64,000 nucleotides of DNA from Neckera pumila (taxonomy: Eukaryota > Streptophyta > Bryopsida > Hypnales > Neckeraceae): contig OZ018417.1 of NCBI GenBank assembly GCA_963969595.1, forward strand, positions 9,364,501 to 9,428,500. Reading direction: 5' to 3'. Made by a program: the position numbers and the translations under genes. Under the pieces are notes generated by a model. It had not been told where the DNA came from. It was given only the letters and a program-made list of their open reading frames with translations, and searched no databases. Numbering within the stretch: position 1 is the stretch's first letter; every line of letters begins with the position of its first letter. This document shows, piece by piece, positions 13,722 to 24,106 of the stretch.

Positions 13722-16604
13722 ATGGAGCGGGCTCCTGAAAGTAACCCTAGTTTGGGAAAGGAACCGGTAAACCCTAATTCCCAAATCGACGTGGGTACTT
13801 CGGAGCAGCCGCAGACAACGGATATTCTAGTCATTGGTAAAAATTGGTCACTGGATTTTAGATTCACAGAAGAGCAACTACTAAGTATTCAGCAGGCTCA
13901 AGCAGAGCTTCACGGCAAACTGGTAATAGGTCGAGTGGTTGGCCAATCTCCAGGTTACACAGCCATTGTGAAAATCATAAAATCACACTTTGAAAATTCT
14001 CTGGTATCAATCCAGAATATGGCTCAAGGTTTTTTATGGCGGAGTTCCAATAAAAAGAGCATGCAATGGCTGCAATAGCTATGCGCAAGATAGCCGGAGA
14101 AGGAAAAACGTTGCAACTGTTCCCGTGGACAAAAGACTTCTCTCCGGAGAATTCATTTACAACTCTAAACATGGGATACATAATCCGTGTTCAATTCCCA
14201 GGACTAGATCCAGTGCTGTCCTCAGAAGCTTGGCTTATATCTTTAGCTTCGAAAATTGGAGAAGTTTTGATCATTGAAAGCAAAGGTGGCCCTAAAGCGC
14301 CCAGGTGGTCCTTTGATCACCATCAGGGTCATAGAGATAGCGAAGCTGCCGAGTAATATAATGCTGCATTTCCCGGATGGAGCAGGGAACTCCTCACCTA
14401 AACTCTTAGAAGTTAGTTACTCTGGTCTCCTAGATCAATGTAACAGATGCCATCAATTTGGGCATATAGCTGCTAAATGCCCATTGAACAAGGAGAAACC
14501 TCCACAGACTAAGCAAGACAAGCCAAGGAAAGCCCCAGCAATAGTAGCTGAACAGGGCACTCAGGGAGGTTTCACTACTGTGAAATCGAAAAAGAAGAAG
14601 CAGCGGCAGTCTGGGAAGGAAAATGAGCAGTGGCAGGTAAAAGTTAACCCGAATGTGCAAACTCGTGCACAAGCCAAGCAAGGAACGACTAAACCAGTGC
14701 AAAAGGCGTCCCCAGAGCGAGACACAGCAAAAAGCCCACCATCAATGCAGCCAACCAAAGAGAGGAGACAAGAGGACACCAAGGGTGCGAAAGACGTGGT
14801 TATGCAGGAAGCGTCGGACTCACAGGCCACAACCTCAGTAGAACGCCCGGTTGCAGCTGCCCCTATGCAGCAGACAACAAAAGGCGAGCGGATGGAGATA
14901 GACCTTCCCCCAAACAACAAGATCTCAGTACCCCAAGGTGGTACTTGCACCAAGGAGTTGTCTATAGCCCAGCTCGGGCAGGAGGTAGTTGGGTCGAGAA
15001 TTTTACAACACTCCCACAATGATTCATCTGCTGCAGCGCTTGGTCAAGAGGTAGACAGGTCAAGCTCACAGAACATCTGCACCCGAGAGTTGTCAGTGAT
15101 TGCGCCTAGTCAGGAGGTAGACGGGTCGCGACCGCTGCGCAGCTGCACCCAGGAGTTGACTAGAAGCGGGTCTAGTCAGGAGGTAGACAGGCCATGCCCA
15201 CACAGAGACTCTTCTCGCCGAACCACAGAGGTTCAAGAGGTAATTTCTAATCACTCTCCGAAGTCGAGTACGAGGGCCCCTGTTCAAGAGAAGGAAAGGC
15301 TCCTGCCCCAATCTGACGGTGAGAAAGACTCGGAGTTCACAATGCGTATGCGTTCAGCTCAGCACAGAATGGCTTAAATACAAGATTCCACCATCTCCCT
15401 GTCCAAGATGCAAACCTTCGTTAAGACTCAAGGTGAAGAAGTGGAGGGGACCTTTATGAAAGCCACTTCAATTGAAGTCACACGAGAGCGCCAAGGTCAC
15501 AACTTGGTTGAGAAACGAGTTGAAATCACGAGAGAATGCAGGGATGAACTGCATACGAGAGATAGAAATGCAGATTCACTGGATGAGTATTCCAGACCCT
15601 CTTTCAGTGAGGCCAAGAAGGCACCAGGCAGGACCAACATGGATGCACAGATTCCGCCAGAAAGATGGAGCTTGAAAAGAAATCTGTAGGCTGATCCGGC
15701 TCCAAAATTGCCTTCGTCGAATATAGTCATCCAAGAAATTACGGACGAGCTCCCCACGCCCCTGGCCATCAAATGTCCACCCCAGACTTGGCGCGCGGAA
15801 GACTTCTCCCCGCTCTCACTTCCTCCTCCGGTTCCAGAAAGACGAACCCGGAAAGGAAGCTTATTCGATGCAAATCCTAGCAGGGACGAGCAACCAAAGA
15901 CATGCTGCTCTTCTTCACACGTTCCTGAGAAGTGGTGGGCGGCATGGTCTGATCAGCTCCTAGATAACACCTTCCAGATTTACCCCCCAAGACAAGAAGA
16001 TAAACCAACAAAATTCTTGTCCATATGGCCGATATTTTCACGCTCATAGTGCCGGGATACAAATGTTCTGTTATCTCAGAGAGCTGATAGGTTAGTCGCC
16101 ATTCTGCCCCCCCTATCAGTAGAATTCCAAAGAGAGGGCCTTACACCGGTCAGCATTAAAGGTACCATCTTATTAGCTCTCCAGGAATACGCCCGTGACA
16201 CATTCCGCAATCCAATTATTTTGGACGACTGGGAAACGATTTCTTGGTTCGGACGCTGGGATAGTCTAGGGGAGGAACAAGAACTTACGTTACTGGCTAT
16301 CATAAGAGTTCATGAAAACACAAAAGTTTCAAAAAAGGTCCCTTGGATCTGGTTGGACTCATCTTTTATTATGATGCTAAATCCCAGTCGAGGTAGACTC
16401 CAAGCAAATGCATTGTTAAAGGACTCGGCAGGAGTTTACAACCCAACTACAGATGAAACGGAGGGAGCGGACTGGCAGCCAGGACAACAGGCTTCACCAA
16501 GACTTGCATCCAAACGAACTAAATTGGCTAACCTCGGATCTTCTCCATTGGCCTCAGTGGCTATGGAAATGTCCATGATAGATGAGCATTGCCCCCGATC
16601 ATGA
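13722..16604 (+). pseudogene. LINE ORF1 (nucleic-acid-binding protein), broken
   Basis: The first sensible ATG is at 13722 (MERAPESNP). A DUF4283-like region follows, with FPWTKDFSPE near 14120. A zinc knuckle CNRCHQFGHIAAKC (CX2CX4HX4C) lies near 14440-14480, then a long Gln-, Ser- and charge-rich tail. The tail contains 4-5 imperfect repeats (words such as GQEVVGS, GQEVDRS, SQEVDGS and SQEVDRP) at about 14940-15250. The frame shifts at about 14030-14066 and again at about 14270-14305. In-frame stops are TAA at 15375, TAG at 15687 and TAG at 16047. The final TGA at 16602 overlaps the ATG of ORF2. In related LINEs ORF1 binds the element RNA; this copy cannot make a full protein. Confidence 0.85.
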
Positions 16605-19600
16605 TGGACATAAGCATCAAGATTGCAACCTTAAATATTCGTGGAGCAAGGGTCGGCTCCCACGGTTCTCAAAAACAAGTACATTTCAGAAGGGTGTTTG
16701 AGCGCATGGAAGAATCCTCGGACGTGCTGTTTCTTCAAGAGCATTGGATGTCGGAGGAGAGGTGCACGAAAAGATGCCACAGCCTTCCTTATCGAGGCAG
16801 GCTTAGATCTTGGAACCCTCCGCTGCGCAACCAAGGCTCGGTAGAGCGATGGAGAGCAAGAACAGTAATACTGATTTCTAAAAACCTGGCAGGTAGAGTA
16901 ACAGACCAGAAAATTTTGGTTGTGGGTAGGGCTTAGTCAATCTCTTTGAAGACGGACTCAGGAAGCTTATTAACGATCATCAACGTTTATGCTCCAACGT
17001 CTTCTATGAGCAGGACAGACTTTTGGCGGTCCCTAGTCGAAGCGGATTTAGACGGAGATTTTTTCATTTTAGGTGGTGACCTTAATATGGTTGAGAAAGA
17101 GGCGGATCGCACAGGAAATTCCCTTATGTGCACCACACCAAACCGACATGAGATGGCAGCGTGGTCAAGGCTATTAAATCATTACGGCCTAGCAGATTCC
17201 TGGGACCTCGACCTCTTTCATAGGACCTCGGACCTTAGGTTCTCGTGGGATAACAATAGGAAGGGTCCAGCTCATCGTATGGCTAGAATCGGCAGATTCT
17301 ATATTTCTACCTTGATGGAAGAGCAGAGAGGGCAGCTAGTAATTCATCCCATCAGTAAAATTTCAGACCATGCTCCTGTCCAACTCAAGCTATTTTTAGT
17401 AAGGAAAAAGCAAAAGCAGTTAGAACCCTTCCGATGTAGCTCCCTGGACAGAAAAGAGGATTGGGATAGAATGGTTAAGGCATGGAAAGAAGACCCTTCC
17501 ACAAATCCTCTTAGGTCTCGGATGGATTGGATTTCTCAAGCGCAGAGCCGCGCCAGATTAGCTGCAGTAAAGATACAGAAGGAAGCTAAAATCTCTCGGT
17601 TCAGAGCCGAGAACAGAGCGCTCCGTTTAATCCGGGAAGCAGAGAAATATTTACAGGATTCCCCAGGCGATGAGGAAGTAGCAGTCAGATTCAACACAGA
17701 AAAGACTAAACTACAGGAATTAACGTTAGATGCCCTAGAAAGACAGTATCATTTGGTCTCCTCAAAGTGGCTTAAAAATGGTGAGCGCTGCACCAAAGAG
17801 TTTTTTAACATCTTTAAGGATGTCCAATGGAAGATCAGCATTCCACAGCTGAAGGTGGGGGACAAGTTAATAACGGACCAAATGCTGAAGCTACAAGTCA
17901 TCACAGATTACTATACGGATTTATATGCAGCGGAGCGAGAGACCCTAGAAGTTATTTCAGCTCATAGCAAAGTTATGAAAAGTATATCCCATAATGTCAC
18001 TGCTCATCACAATCGGGGCCTTCAGGGCGAAGTCACCTTACCAGAGTTCAGAGAAGCAATAGCAGATCTCACATCTGGTCACACGCCCGTCGAAGATGGA
18101 ATTCCAACGGACTTTTTCAAAGCCTGTTCAAAAGACCTCGAGCCGGACCTGTTGGACGCAGTAAAAGAAGCGTTGCAAGAAGGAGCGCTCACACCACAGT
18201 ATAACCGAGGTATCATTATGCTTATTCCCAAAGGCGGAGATGCAACCATGATCAAAAACTTTCGCCCAATTACTCTTCTCTCCTCCTTCTACAAGATTGT
18301 TGCCAAAATTTTAGCTCGGAGACTACAAAGAATTTTACCAGAAATTATTAGGCCAAATCAAACAGGCTGTGTAAGGGGCAGAAGCATCATCGACAATATC
18401 TTTTTGGCCTAGGAATCGATGAAATATACAGAAGAATCTGGACAGGATCTCACACTTCTCCTTTTGGATTTCAAAAAAAGCTTTCGATAGGATCTCTTGG
18501 CCCTTTATGAAAGAAGTGATGAAGGCTAGAAGATTTGACCCAAAATTTATCAAAGGAGTGATGTCGCTCTATGCAAATCTGGTTTCCACAGTGTTAGTTA
18601 ATGGCGAATTAGGGACAGATTTTGATCTACCTAGATCAGTTAGGCAAGGATGCCCCCTCGCTCCGTTTATATTCATTGTCGTATTTGACTCCTTGGGATT
18701 CATGCTAGAAGATTCAAGGTACAGCATTCAGGGCTTTTGTCTCCCAAACGGAAAGACGGTCACAAATGCAGCATTTGCTGATGATGCGTCTTTGTACTTA
18801 CAAGGGTTGAGAAAGAATTTATAGAGAGTGAAAGCACTATTAGAACTCTTCTGTTTAGCCTCGGGATCCAAGGTTAATTGGGAGAAATTGAGCGCAATTT
18901 GGGCCTCACAGAATTCAAGAACTTTTACGTGGGATCAGGATTTAGGGCTTTTTTGGGTTCCAGAAGGAGTAGGAGTCCAGTATCTAGGTCCTCTAGTAGG
19001 TTTCAGGCTCCCAAAGGATGCGAACACTGAACCACTCTTGGATCTATTGAAAAAGAAGCTGCGATGCTAGGCTTCGAAACTCGTATCCCAAGCAGGAAGA
19101 GTGCTTATATGTAACTAGGTGCTTCTCGCAACCTGCTGGTATATAGCCGCCTGCTGTGGGTTATCACCGAGGGTTTATGATAAAATAAGAGGACTGTTAA
19201 CTCAATATTTGTGAACGGGTAAGGAAGGAGGGAAGTCAACAGCACGCGTTCGTTGGGCTAAGTGTATTCTTCCGATATCTGAAGGAGGCTTAGGATTGAT
19301 CGATCCATTCATCCAGACCCAAGCTCTTTTAGCGAAGCTAGTTGTCAGAAGTCTTACGCCAGGAGGGGCTCCGTGGAAGTCCTTAATGCGATACCGCATT
19401 GATCAAGGAAAGCTTGTAGCGGACTCTAAATGGCACAGATCCCCAACTTGGCTATTTTTCAGCAAGGGGTTAAAAGCAGAGAATCATTCGTCTTTAGTAT
19501 CGGCCTGTCTTAAAGCCTTCTTAGCTGTCACGGGAAACCTCATTCAAAGACAGCCGCAGATCTTGTCGGAGGTCATAAGGCAACCCCTTTTCGATAATCT

Positions 19601-20903
19601 GTTAATTCTAGAAGCGGAAGGCACACCTCTAGGTTTGGGCCCAAACCTGGGACTGCATTTATGGGCTCGGGAAGGTTTGTCACAAGTGAAGCACTTTTGG
19701 AGTCAGGATCAAGAAGATTGGATTTCAGCTCAAGACATACAGCGGAAACTACCTACGAAGGGTGCTATTATTGAAAATAGGCGGAATCGCAGGCTAAAAC
19801 TAACCAATCATATACCATGGGAGCCAAGAGCATTCCCTCATCGAGAACACACGGGATGGTTCAAGCAGAGAAGAAGTCCCCAAATCTTTTTTCATGACCA
19901 GATATCAGGAGTGGTGGTGAGCTACACCACGCGTCCAGGATCAGAGCTGCTGCAGAAAGATGACACGCAGCGACCCCTCCCAAATACAGATCTTCTTCCG
20001 GTCAGAGTAATCAGGTGGTCAGCGCAGGCCAGAAGGTTTGCTGAATGTAACCCTTAGGAAGCTCCACAAGCCCTAGACTCGATCTAGCACTTTAAAAACG
20101 CAAGTCTTCATGACCTTCCCTGGGATCCAGGTGAGTGGAGCTGGGATAAGATGGGCAAATTAAGTGCTGAACCTTTCTATGCCTACTCGGTTAAACGAGG
20201 ATACGCAGCAGGGTTAAAAAGTAAGCTTGAAATTTTGATAGGCACGCAGGCGCTGATAAATCAAAATCTCACCCGAGACTTGAGGACATTCACTTACAGA
20301 CTGCTATGGCACCAAGCAAGGTTGCGCAAGCTAGCAATGCTGCTCTGGCAAACACTTAACAAGGGTATTGTTATGGGCGACTGGCTGGCTAAAAGAATCC
20401 CTACGGCTATAAAAAGCTGCCCTCTCTGTGGCTATCAGTTAGAAACGGCTCATCACCTGTTTTGGGATTGCAAATTTTCAACTTAGATATGGATTAAAGT
20501 TAATCTTTTTAGCTGTCCCTACGGGGTTCCTAGAATTAGACACTATAGAGATGTTCTTTTAGGTAGGATTAGCATGCAGGATAGTGTTAGACTCGATAAA
20601 TACACGTATGCTTTTCAGCCTTGGGACATTCTTAGGTCTTTTATTGTGTGGCATATGTGGGTTGAAAGGTGCAATGCTCGTCATTGCACCCTAGACTTCA
20701 GCGCTAACAGGGTCATCAAGGCAGCTTGGTCTTCCACTATCCACACGGGTATGGCCATTAGATGTGATTTCAGATCTAGGATTAGTAATGTGGAAAAGCG
20801 AGACGCTATTCACTCCGCTTTTGAATTGTTATGGTCCCCTGTGTTTTTTAACCCGGGACTTAGACTTTGGCATTTCAATCTCCCCAGGGAGCTTCACTTG
20901 TAA
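16601..20903 (+). pseudogene. LINE ORF2 (endonuclease-reverse transcriptase), broken
   Basis: An APE-type endonuclease comes first: IATLNIRGAR, FLQEHW, INVYAPT, GGDLNMVEKEADR and ISDHAPVQL. A reverse transcriptase follows with IPKGGD, FRPITLLSS, QTGCVRGRSIIDNI, VRQGCPLAP and the catalytic FADDASLYLQ at about 18777-18806. Near the C-terminus lies a zf-RVT-type block (FTYRLLWHQ... CPLCGYQLETAHHLFWDC, about 20290-20470). Natural stop TAA at 20901. In-frame stops: TAG at 16934, 18410, 18822, 19068, 19116, 20055, 20085 and 20484, and TGA at 19212. One extra A in a seven-A run near 18473-18479 shifts the frame inside the LLDFKKAFDR block. Apart from this shift the whole ORF is readable in a single frame. 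Confidence 0.93.
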
Positions 20904-20960
20904 TTCTCTTTGCTTTATGTGAAGGGGCTTCACGCCCCCGCCCAGCCGCATTGGCTTTCA
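20904..20960 (+). other. Poly(A)-less LINE 3' end with hairpin potential
   Basis: After the ORF2 stop only 57 bases remain before the target duplication. They contain GTGAAG-GGG-CTTCAC (6-bp stem) overlapping GGGGC-TTCAC-GCCCC (5-bp stem), and end in GGCTTTCA. There is no A-tail. This could be the structure recognised by the reverse transcriptase, or a truncated tail. Confidence 0.6.
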
Positions 20961-20975
20961 CAGCTACATACCAGC
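20961..20975 (+). repeat. Right target-site duplication of the LINE
   Basis: Exact copy of the 15-bp word at 13056-13070. The sequence after it continues the PDIL 3' flank (AGATCGAACG... ATTCAAAGCC), as in the paralogous flank near 31760-31790. Confidence 0.9.
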
Positions 20976-21146
20976 AGATCGAACGAAATAGTACGCATTC
21001 AAAGCCTTTCTGTGTTTCCAAATCACGAAGTCTGCTTCCATCTCCTTCCCCCAATGTACTCGATTTCCCCGTCTCCACCAGTGCCAATTGAGAACCCTTC
21101 AAAACCCGAAGAACTTCAAAACCATACCGACAGAAAACCGCGGCGC

Positions 21147-21623
21147 CTATTCCCGCGTGGAATTCAGTCCGGCAGTAGCTGCGGTGAGTTTGAGAGGCTC
21201 CAACGTCGCCAGCATCTCGAGCGCGAACGCCTTCATTGACTCCAAATCCCTTTCGCCGAAGTAGTTGCTGTAGTAGGAGTCCTCATCGAACTTCAACCCA
21301 TTGAACTTCTCCCCGTTGACGAAGAAACTCATGGTAGGGTAGCCGGGCACAACCAACCTTAGGCAAGTCGCCTTATTGGCTATGCAATCCACGGCACCAA
21401 TTCTCACTCCCGCTTGTCGAACTTCCTCGTCGGCGCCCAGCTGCTCCCATGCAGGGGCCAACCTTTGACTCCACGGACACCAGTCGGCGTAAAATTTGAT
21501 GAACCACAAGCTATCGGCGGAGTTCACATTCTCCGCGAAAGTGGCGTCGGTGAGGGGCACCACTTCTGTAGTCGCGGTGGACGCGAGCAGGAGCAGCGCG
21601 AGGGTCATGCGAATCCACGACAT
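21147..21623 (-). CDS. PDIL5-1-like ER thioredoxin-fold protein, copy A (CPWS motif)
   Basis: Single-exon gene, 158 aa, stop TAG at 21147-21149. The frame opens further upstream with a GTG; the first ATG is at 21623 (MSWIRM). Residues 1-19 are a hydrophobic signal peptide, so the product should enter the ER. A thioredoxin domain follows: LWFIKFYADWCPWSQRLAP with Cys49 and Ser52, a central VDC, and a cis-Pro loop GYPT. The order and spacing, including ERDLESMKAF, resemble plant PDIL5-1, a small one-domain disulfide-isomerase-like protein. PDIL5-1 normally has CxxC; here the second Cys is Ser, so oxidase activity is unlikely and a monothiol or chaperone role is possible (inference). There is an extra DEDSYYSNYF stretch relative to copy B. 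The 3' flank holds the LINE. Confidence 0.8.
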   Translation of the reverse strand: MSWIRMTLALLLLASTATTEVVPLTDATFAENVNSADSLWFIKFYADWCPWSQRLAPAWEQLGADEEVRQAGVRIGAVDCIANKATCLRLVVPGYPTMSFFVNGEKFNGLKFDEDSYYSNYFGERDLESMKAFALEMLATLEPLKLTAATAGLNSTRE

Positions 21624-22105
21624 CTTGGCTTGCACGGGAACGGGAAGCTCGCGCTCGATGTGTCTATCTAACTAGACCTCGCTGCAAAACAACCCACGGA
21701 GACAAACTTAAGTACGCTTCAGAAAACGATACGCAGTTTAGCAACGGTTGAGCTTATCGATCGATCAATGCTAGCAAGAGCTCTACATCTGAACATGTCC
21801 GAAATTGATTTTAAGGCTTGAATGTGAGTCCTTACAAGATTTGCAAAGTTCGGAGGCCCAGCTGAGGTGGAATTGCACACAGATGTAATGAATGAAGCTG
21901 GAGACCCAAACGTACAGATCGATGAGAAACAAAGTTGAAGAGCACACTAGTGAGCGACGGGTTTGGGAAGTGGAAAGCTCGCTATATACTGTATAACGTT
22001 CTCTGATGCAGTGGAGCTGTGTTACTGTTTGTGCCCCTCCAAAAGGAAAAAAAAGCTTGTTGTAAGTACTATGGCAACAGTTTGCAAGTGGGTTCAGTTT
22101 ACAGG
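21624..22105 (-). promoter_or_regulatory. Upstream region of PDIL-like copy A
   Basis: Homologous to the upstream region of copy B (parts of 32384-33410), sharing words such as GTGTCTATCTA, AGAGCTCTA and GAAGAGCACAC. A TATATAG word on the minus strand near 21985 could be a TATA box about 360 bp before the ATG. The homology ends at a TIR element near 22110 and resumes at about 22650. Confidence 0.5.
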
Positions 22106-22109
22106 GTTA

Positions 22110-22645
22110 TGTCTAAAGTAGTGCAACGAGCCTCTTGCGGGGGTAAAGTCCAGGGTGAATGCAAAAAAAAGACCCCCTATTTTGTGTTGTCTTTGTTCAA
22201 TTGTTCACACCTCTCTTATCTAATTTGGGGCCTCTGATTGCAAGTATGAACTTAGAATTTGCAAAAAAATTCATGCACCGTAGATAAAACATTCCTGCGT
22301 CTTCCCCAAGGGTAAAACGGGGGGTGCAAAACAAATTTCGCTAAATCCGTCCCACGAAGGTGGGACCAACAGGGTAAATTGGGGGTTATTGGGGATAAAA
22401 GTAAAAAAAAATCCCCTATGATGAAGCCATGTCTAGAATACTTTCCAACCCCCCACCCTAGCTAATTTGGGCCCTTTAATTGCAAATATGAATTCAAAAT
22501 TTGCAAATTTTTTTTTGTAGCAAATAAAAGATTCCTGCGTTTTCCCCGGGGTAAATCCAACCTGCTGGTCCCACCTTCGTACGTCGGATTCAGTGTCCTA
22601 CGTGCAAAACGGCCTCCGCAAGAGGCTCGTTGCACTACTATAGAC
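22110..22645. mobile_element. ~530-bp TIR element upstream of PDIL-like copy A
   Basis: Termini match as a ~30-bp inverted repeat: left TGTCTAAAGTAGTGCAACGA, continuing GCCTCTTGCGG; right is its reverse complement with two mismatches. Inside, a ~95-bp block (TAATTTGGGGCC... ATTCCTGCGT... CCCC) occurs twice in direct orientation, about 241 bp apart (near 22221 and 22463). There is no transposase. It splits sequence that is continuous in the paralogous upstream region. I could not identify a convincing target duplication, so the superfamily is open. Confidence 0.6.
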
Positions 22646-23369
22646 ACGACCAGTTTAGAGATAGTCGGGGGAGGTGGAGCTGGCCTGCAAACGAGTGTTA
22701 TTAAGCTGTAAGTTGTGTTGACTTTGGTGGCAATCTTGACTCCTGGGCCACCCGTAGGATTTGGGATTGGTGGGAGAGATTTGGTTCTGTTTTGAAAAGA
22801 CATTGGTCAGTGATTGTCAGAGTTTCATTTTTGCATTCAAGAGTTTGAAACGTACTATGTCGATTATTTGGGAGTTTGGAGAGTCCACAACAGCCCTTTT
22901 TTTTTGTTTTTACAAAAAAGCCAGATTGGCTACACTGTATTCCCTTCTAAAGCCCACCTGGCGAGGCTTCCAGATTTGTCAAGGAAATGAGGTGGCGACA
23001 ATGAATTGCTTAAAGGGTGGATCTGGCTCCACCAGGCTCAAATTCACAGGTCCTGCTGGCACTGAGGTAATTTTTTTATCTACCGAAATGGCGAAATACC
23101 ATAGAGATGCATACATTTTTTGGCACTTTGAAGACCAACTTTCATGCCAAAATGGCGAAGGACCCAAATCATATGATCTAATCTGGCACACTGTAGATTT
23201 CTTACAGAGAAATTGGCAATGAGCGGAAGAGTAAAGCATAAGAACACAAGTTCATAATATAGAGTTCCTCTTGATGGACACAACAGGACATGCAAAGGTC
23301 CATCCACTCAAGATGCAAAGGTGAGTCCTAAAACATGCTTGGATCTAGAACCACAAATTTTGGAACTAC
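22646..23369. other. Distal PDIL upstream homology and spacer
   Basis: About 22650-22880 matches 33407-33680 upstream of copy B (words GATAGTCGG, GAGTTTCATTTTTGCATT, TCGATTATT and GAGAGTTTG). The remainder to the hAT relic has open frames on both strands that I do not recognise. Confidence 0.5.
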
Positions 23370-23552
23370 TCATAACCCATAACGAGAATCTACTGCAATC
23401 ACCCATTGGTCATACGCATCAGCATAGGAAAAAGTCTTTAAAGTAAAAACTTTTTGTGAGTACATACCCACCACACACTCTAAATGTGTATCCGAGGCAT
23501 TTTGTAACTTATTCTTCAGGAAGGCTAAGGAGCTAAAATAGCGCTCGTCCTC

Positions 23553-24106
23553 AATTAGACCTAAATTAGACTTGAATTAGAGCTCTATTAGACCTTAATT
23601 TATCCCTCTATCAGACCTCAATCAGACCTCAGTTAGATTTAAATTACTTCAAATCTAATTACACTTCAAGTAGATCTGAATTAGACTTGAATTAGAGCTC
23701 TATTAGACCTTAATTTATCTCTCTATCAAACCTAAATCAGACCTAAATTAGAGTTGAATTACTTCAAGCTTGAAGTAGACCTGAATTAGACTTCAATTTC
23801 ACATGAAGTAGACCTGAATTAGACTTCAATTTCACATGAAGTAGACCTGAATTAGACCTATCAGACCTAAGTTTATCCCTCTATCAGACCTCAATTAGAC
23901 TTCATTCACCTCAATTAGACTTAAAATCCAAATCACAGTTACTTCTATTACTTCAATTAGCTCAATAAAACTTCAATCAAACTTCAATTAAACTTCAATT
24001 AGAATTGAATTAGACTTGAATTATAGACATGGAATAGATGAGGACAATTACTTCAACTACTTCAATTAGACTTCCATTACTTCAATTAGACCTGAATTAG
24101 ATTTGA
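23553..24106. repeat. 11-bp minisatellite inside hAT relic A
   Basis: Roughly fifty degenerate copies of an 11-bp unit of the form TTAGACCTGAA, with TTAGACTTGAA, TCAGACCTCAA and TTAGAGCTCTA variants. Larger sub-blocks are duplicated (TTATCCCTCTATCAGACCT occurs repeatedly). The tract starts immediately beside the codons for EDERYFS of the transposase dimerisation domain, so it expanded within former coding sequence. Confidence 0.85.

Larger units (their letters stand above)
13071..20960 (+). mobile_element. Full-length but decayed L1-type LINE retrotransposon
   Basis: A 7.89-kb element lies between exact 15-bp target duplications. It has a ~650-bp 5' UTR, ORF1 (DUF4283-like region plus CCHC zinc knuckle) and ORF2 (endonuclease, reverse transcriptase and a C-terminal zf-RVT-type region). 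This is the architecture of plant L1-clade LINEs. Both ORFs are inactivated by point stops and a few frameshifts. There is no poly(A) tail; the 3' end is a GC-rich region able to form a hairpin. It inserted about 185 bp beyond the stop codon of the PDIL-like gene at 21147. The equivalent site beside the paralogue (about 31740) is empty. Confidence 0.95.

Noticed and set aside
15687..20486. TAG read as glutamine (altered genetic code), as in some green algae, to explain the LINE's TAG stops
   Set aside because: The LUC7 gene and PDIL copy A end in TAG at family-typical C-termini, and other host genes use TAA and TGA. Mutation of CAG explains the LINE better.
22117..22639. Assigning the TIR element to hAT because the inner TIR begins TAGTG
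   Set aside because: The inverted repeat extends outward beyond that point (GTCTA...), and no 8-bp target duplication is present.
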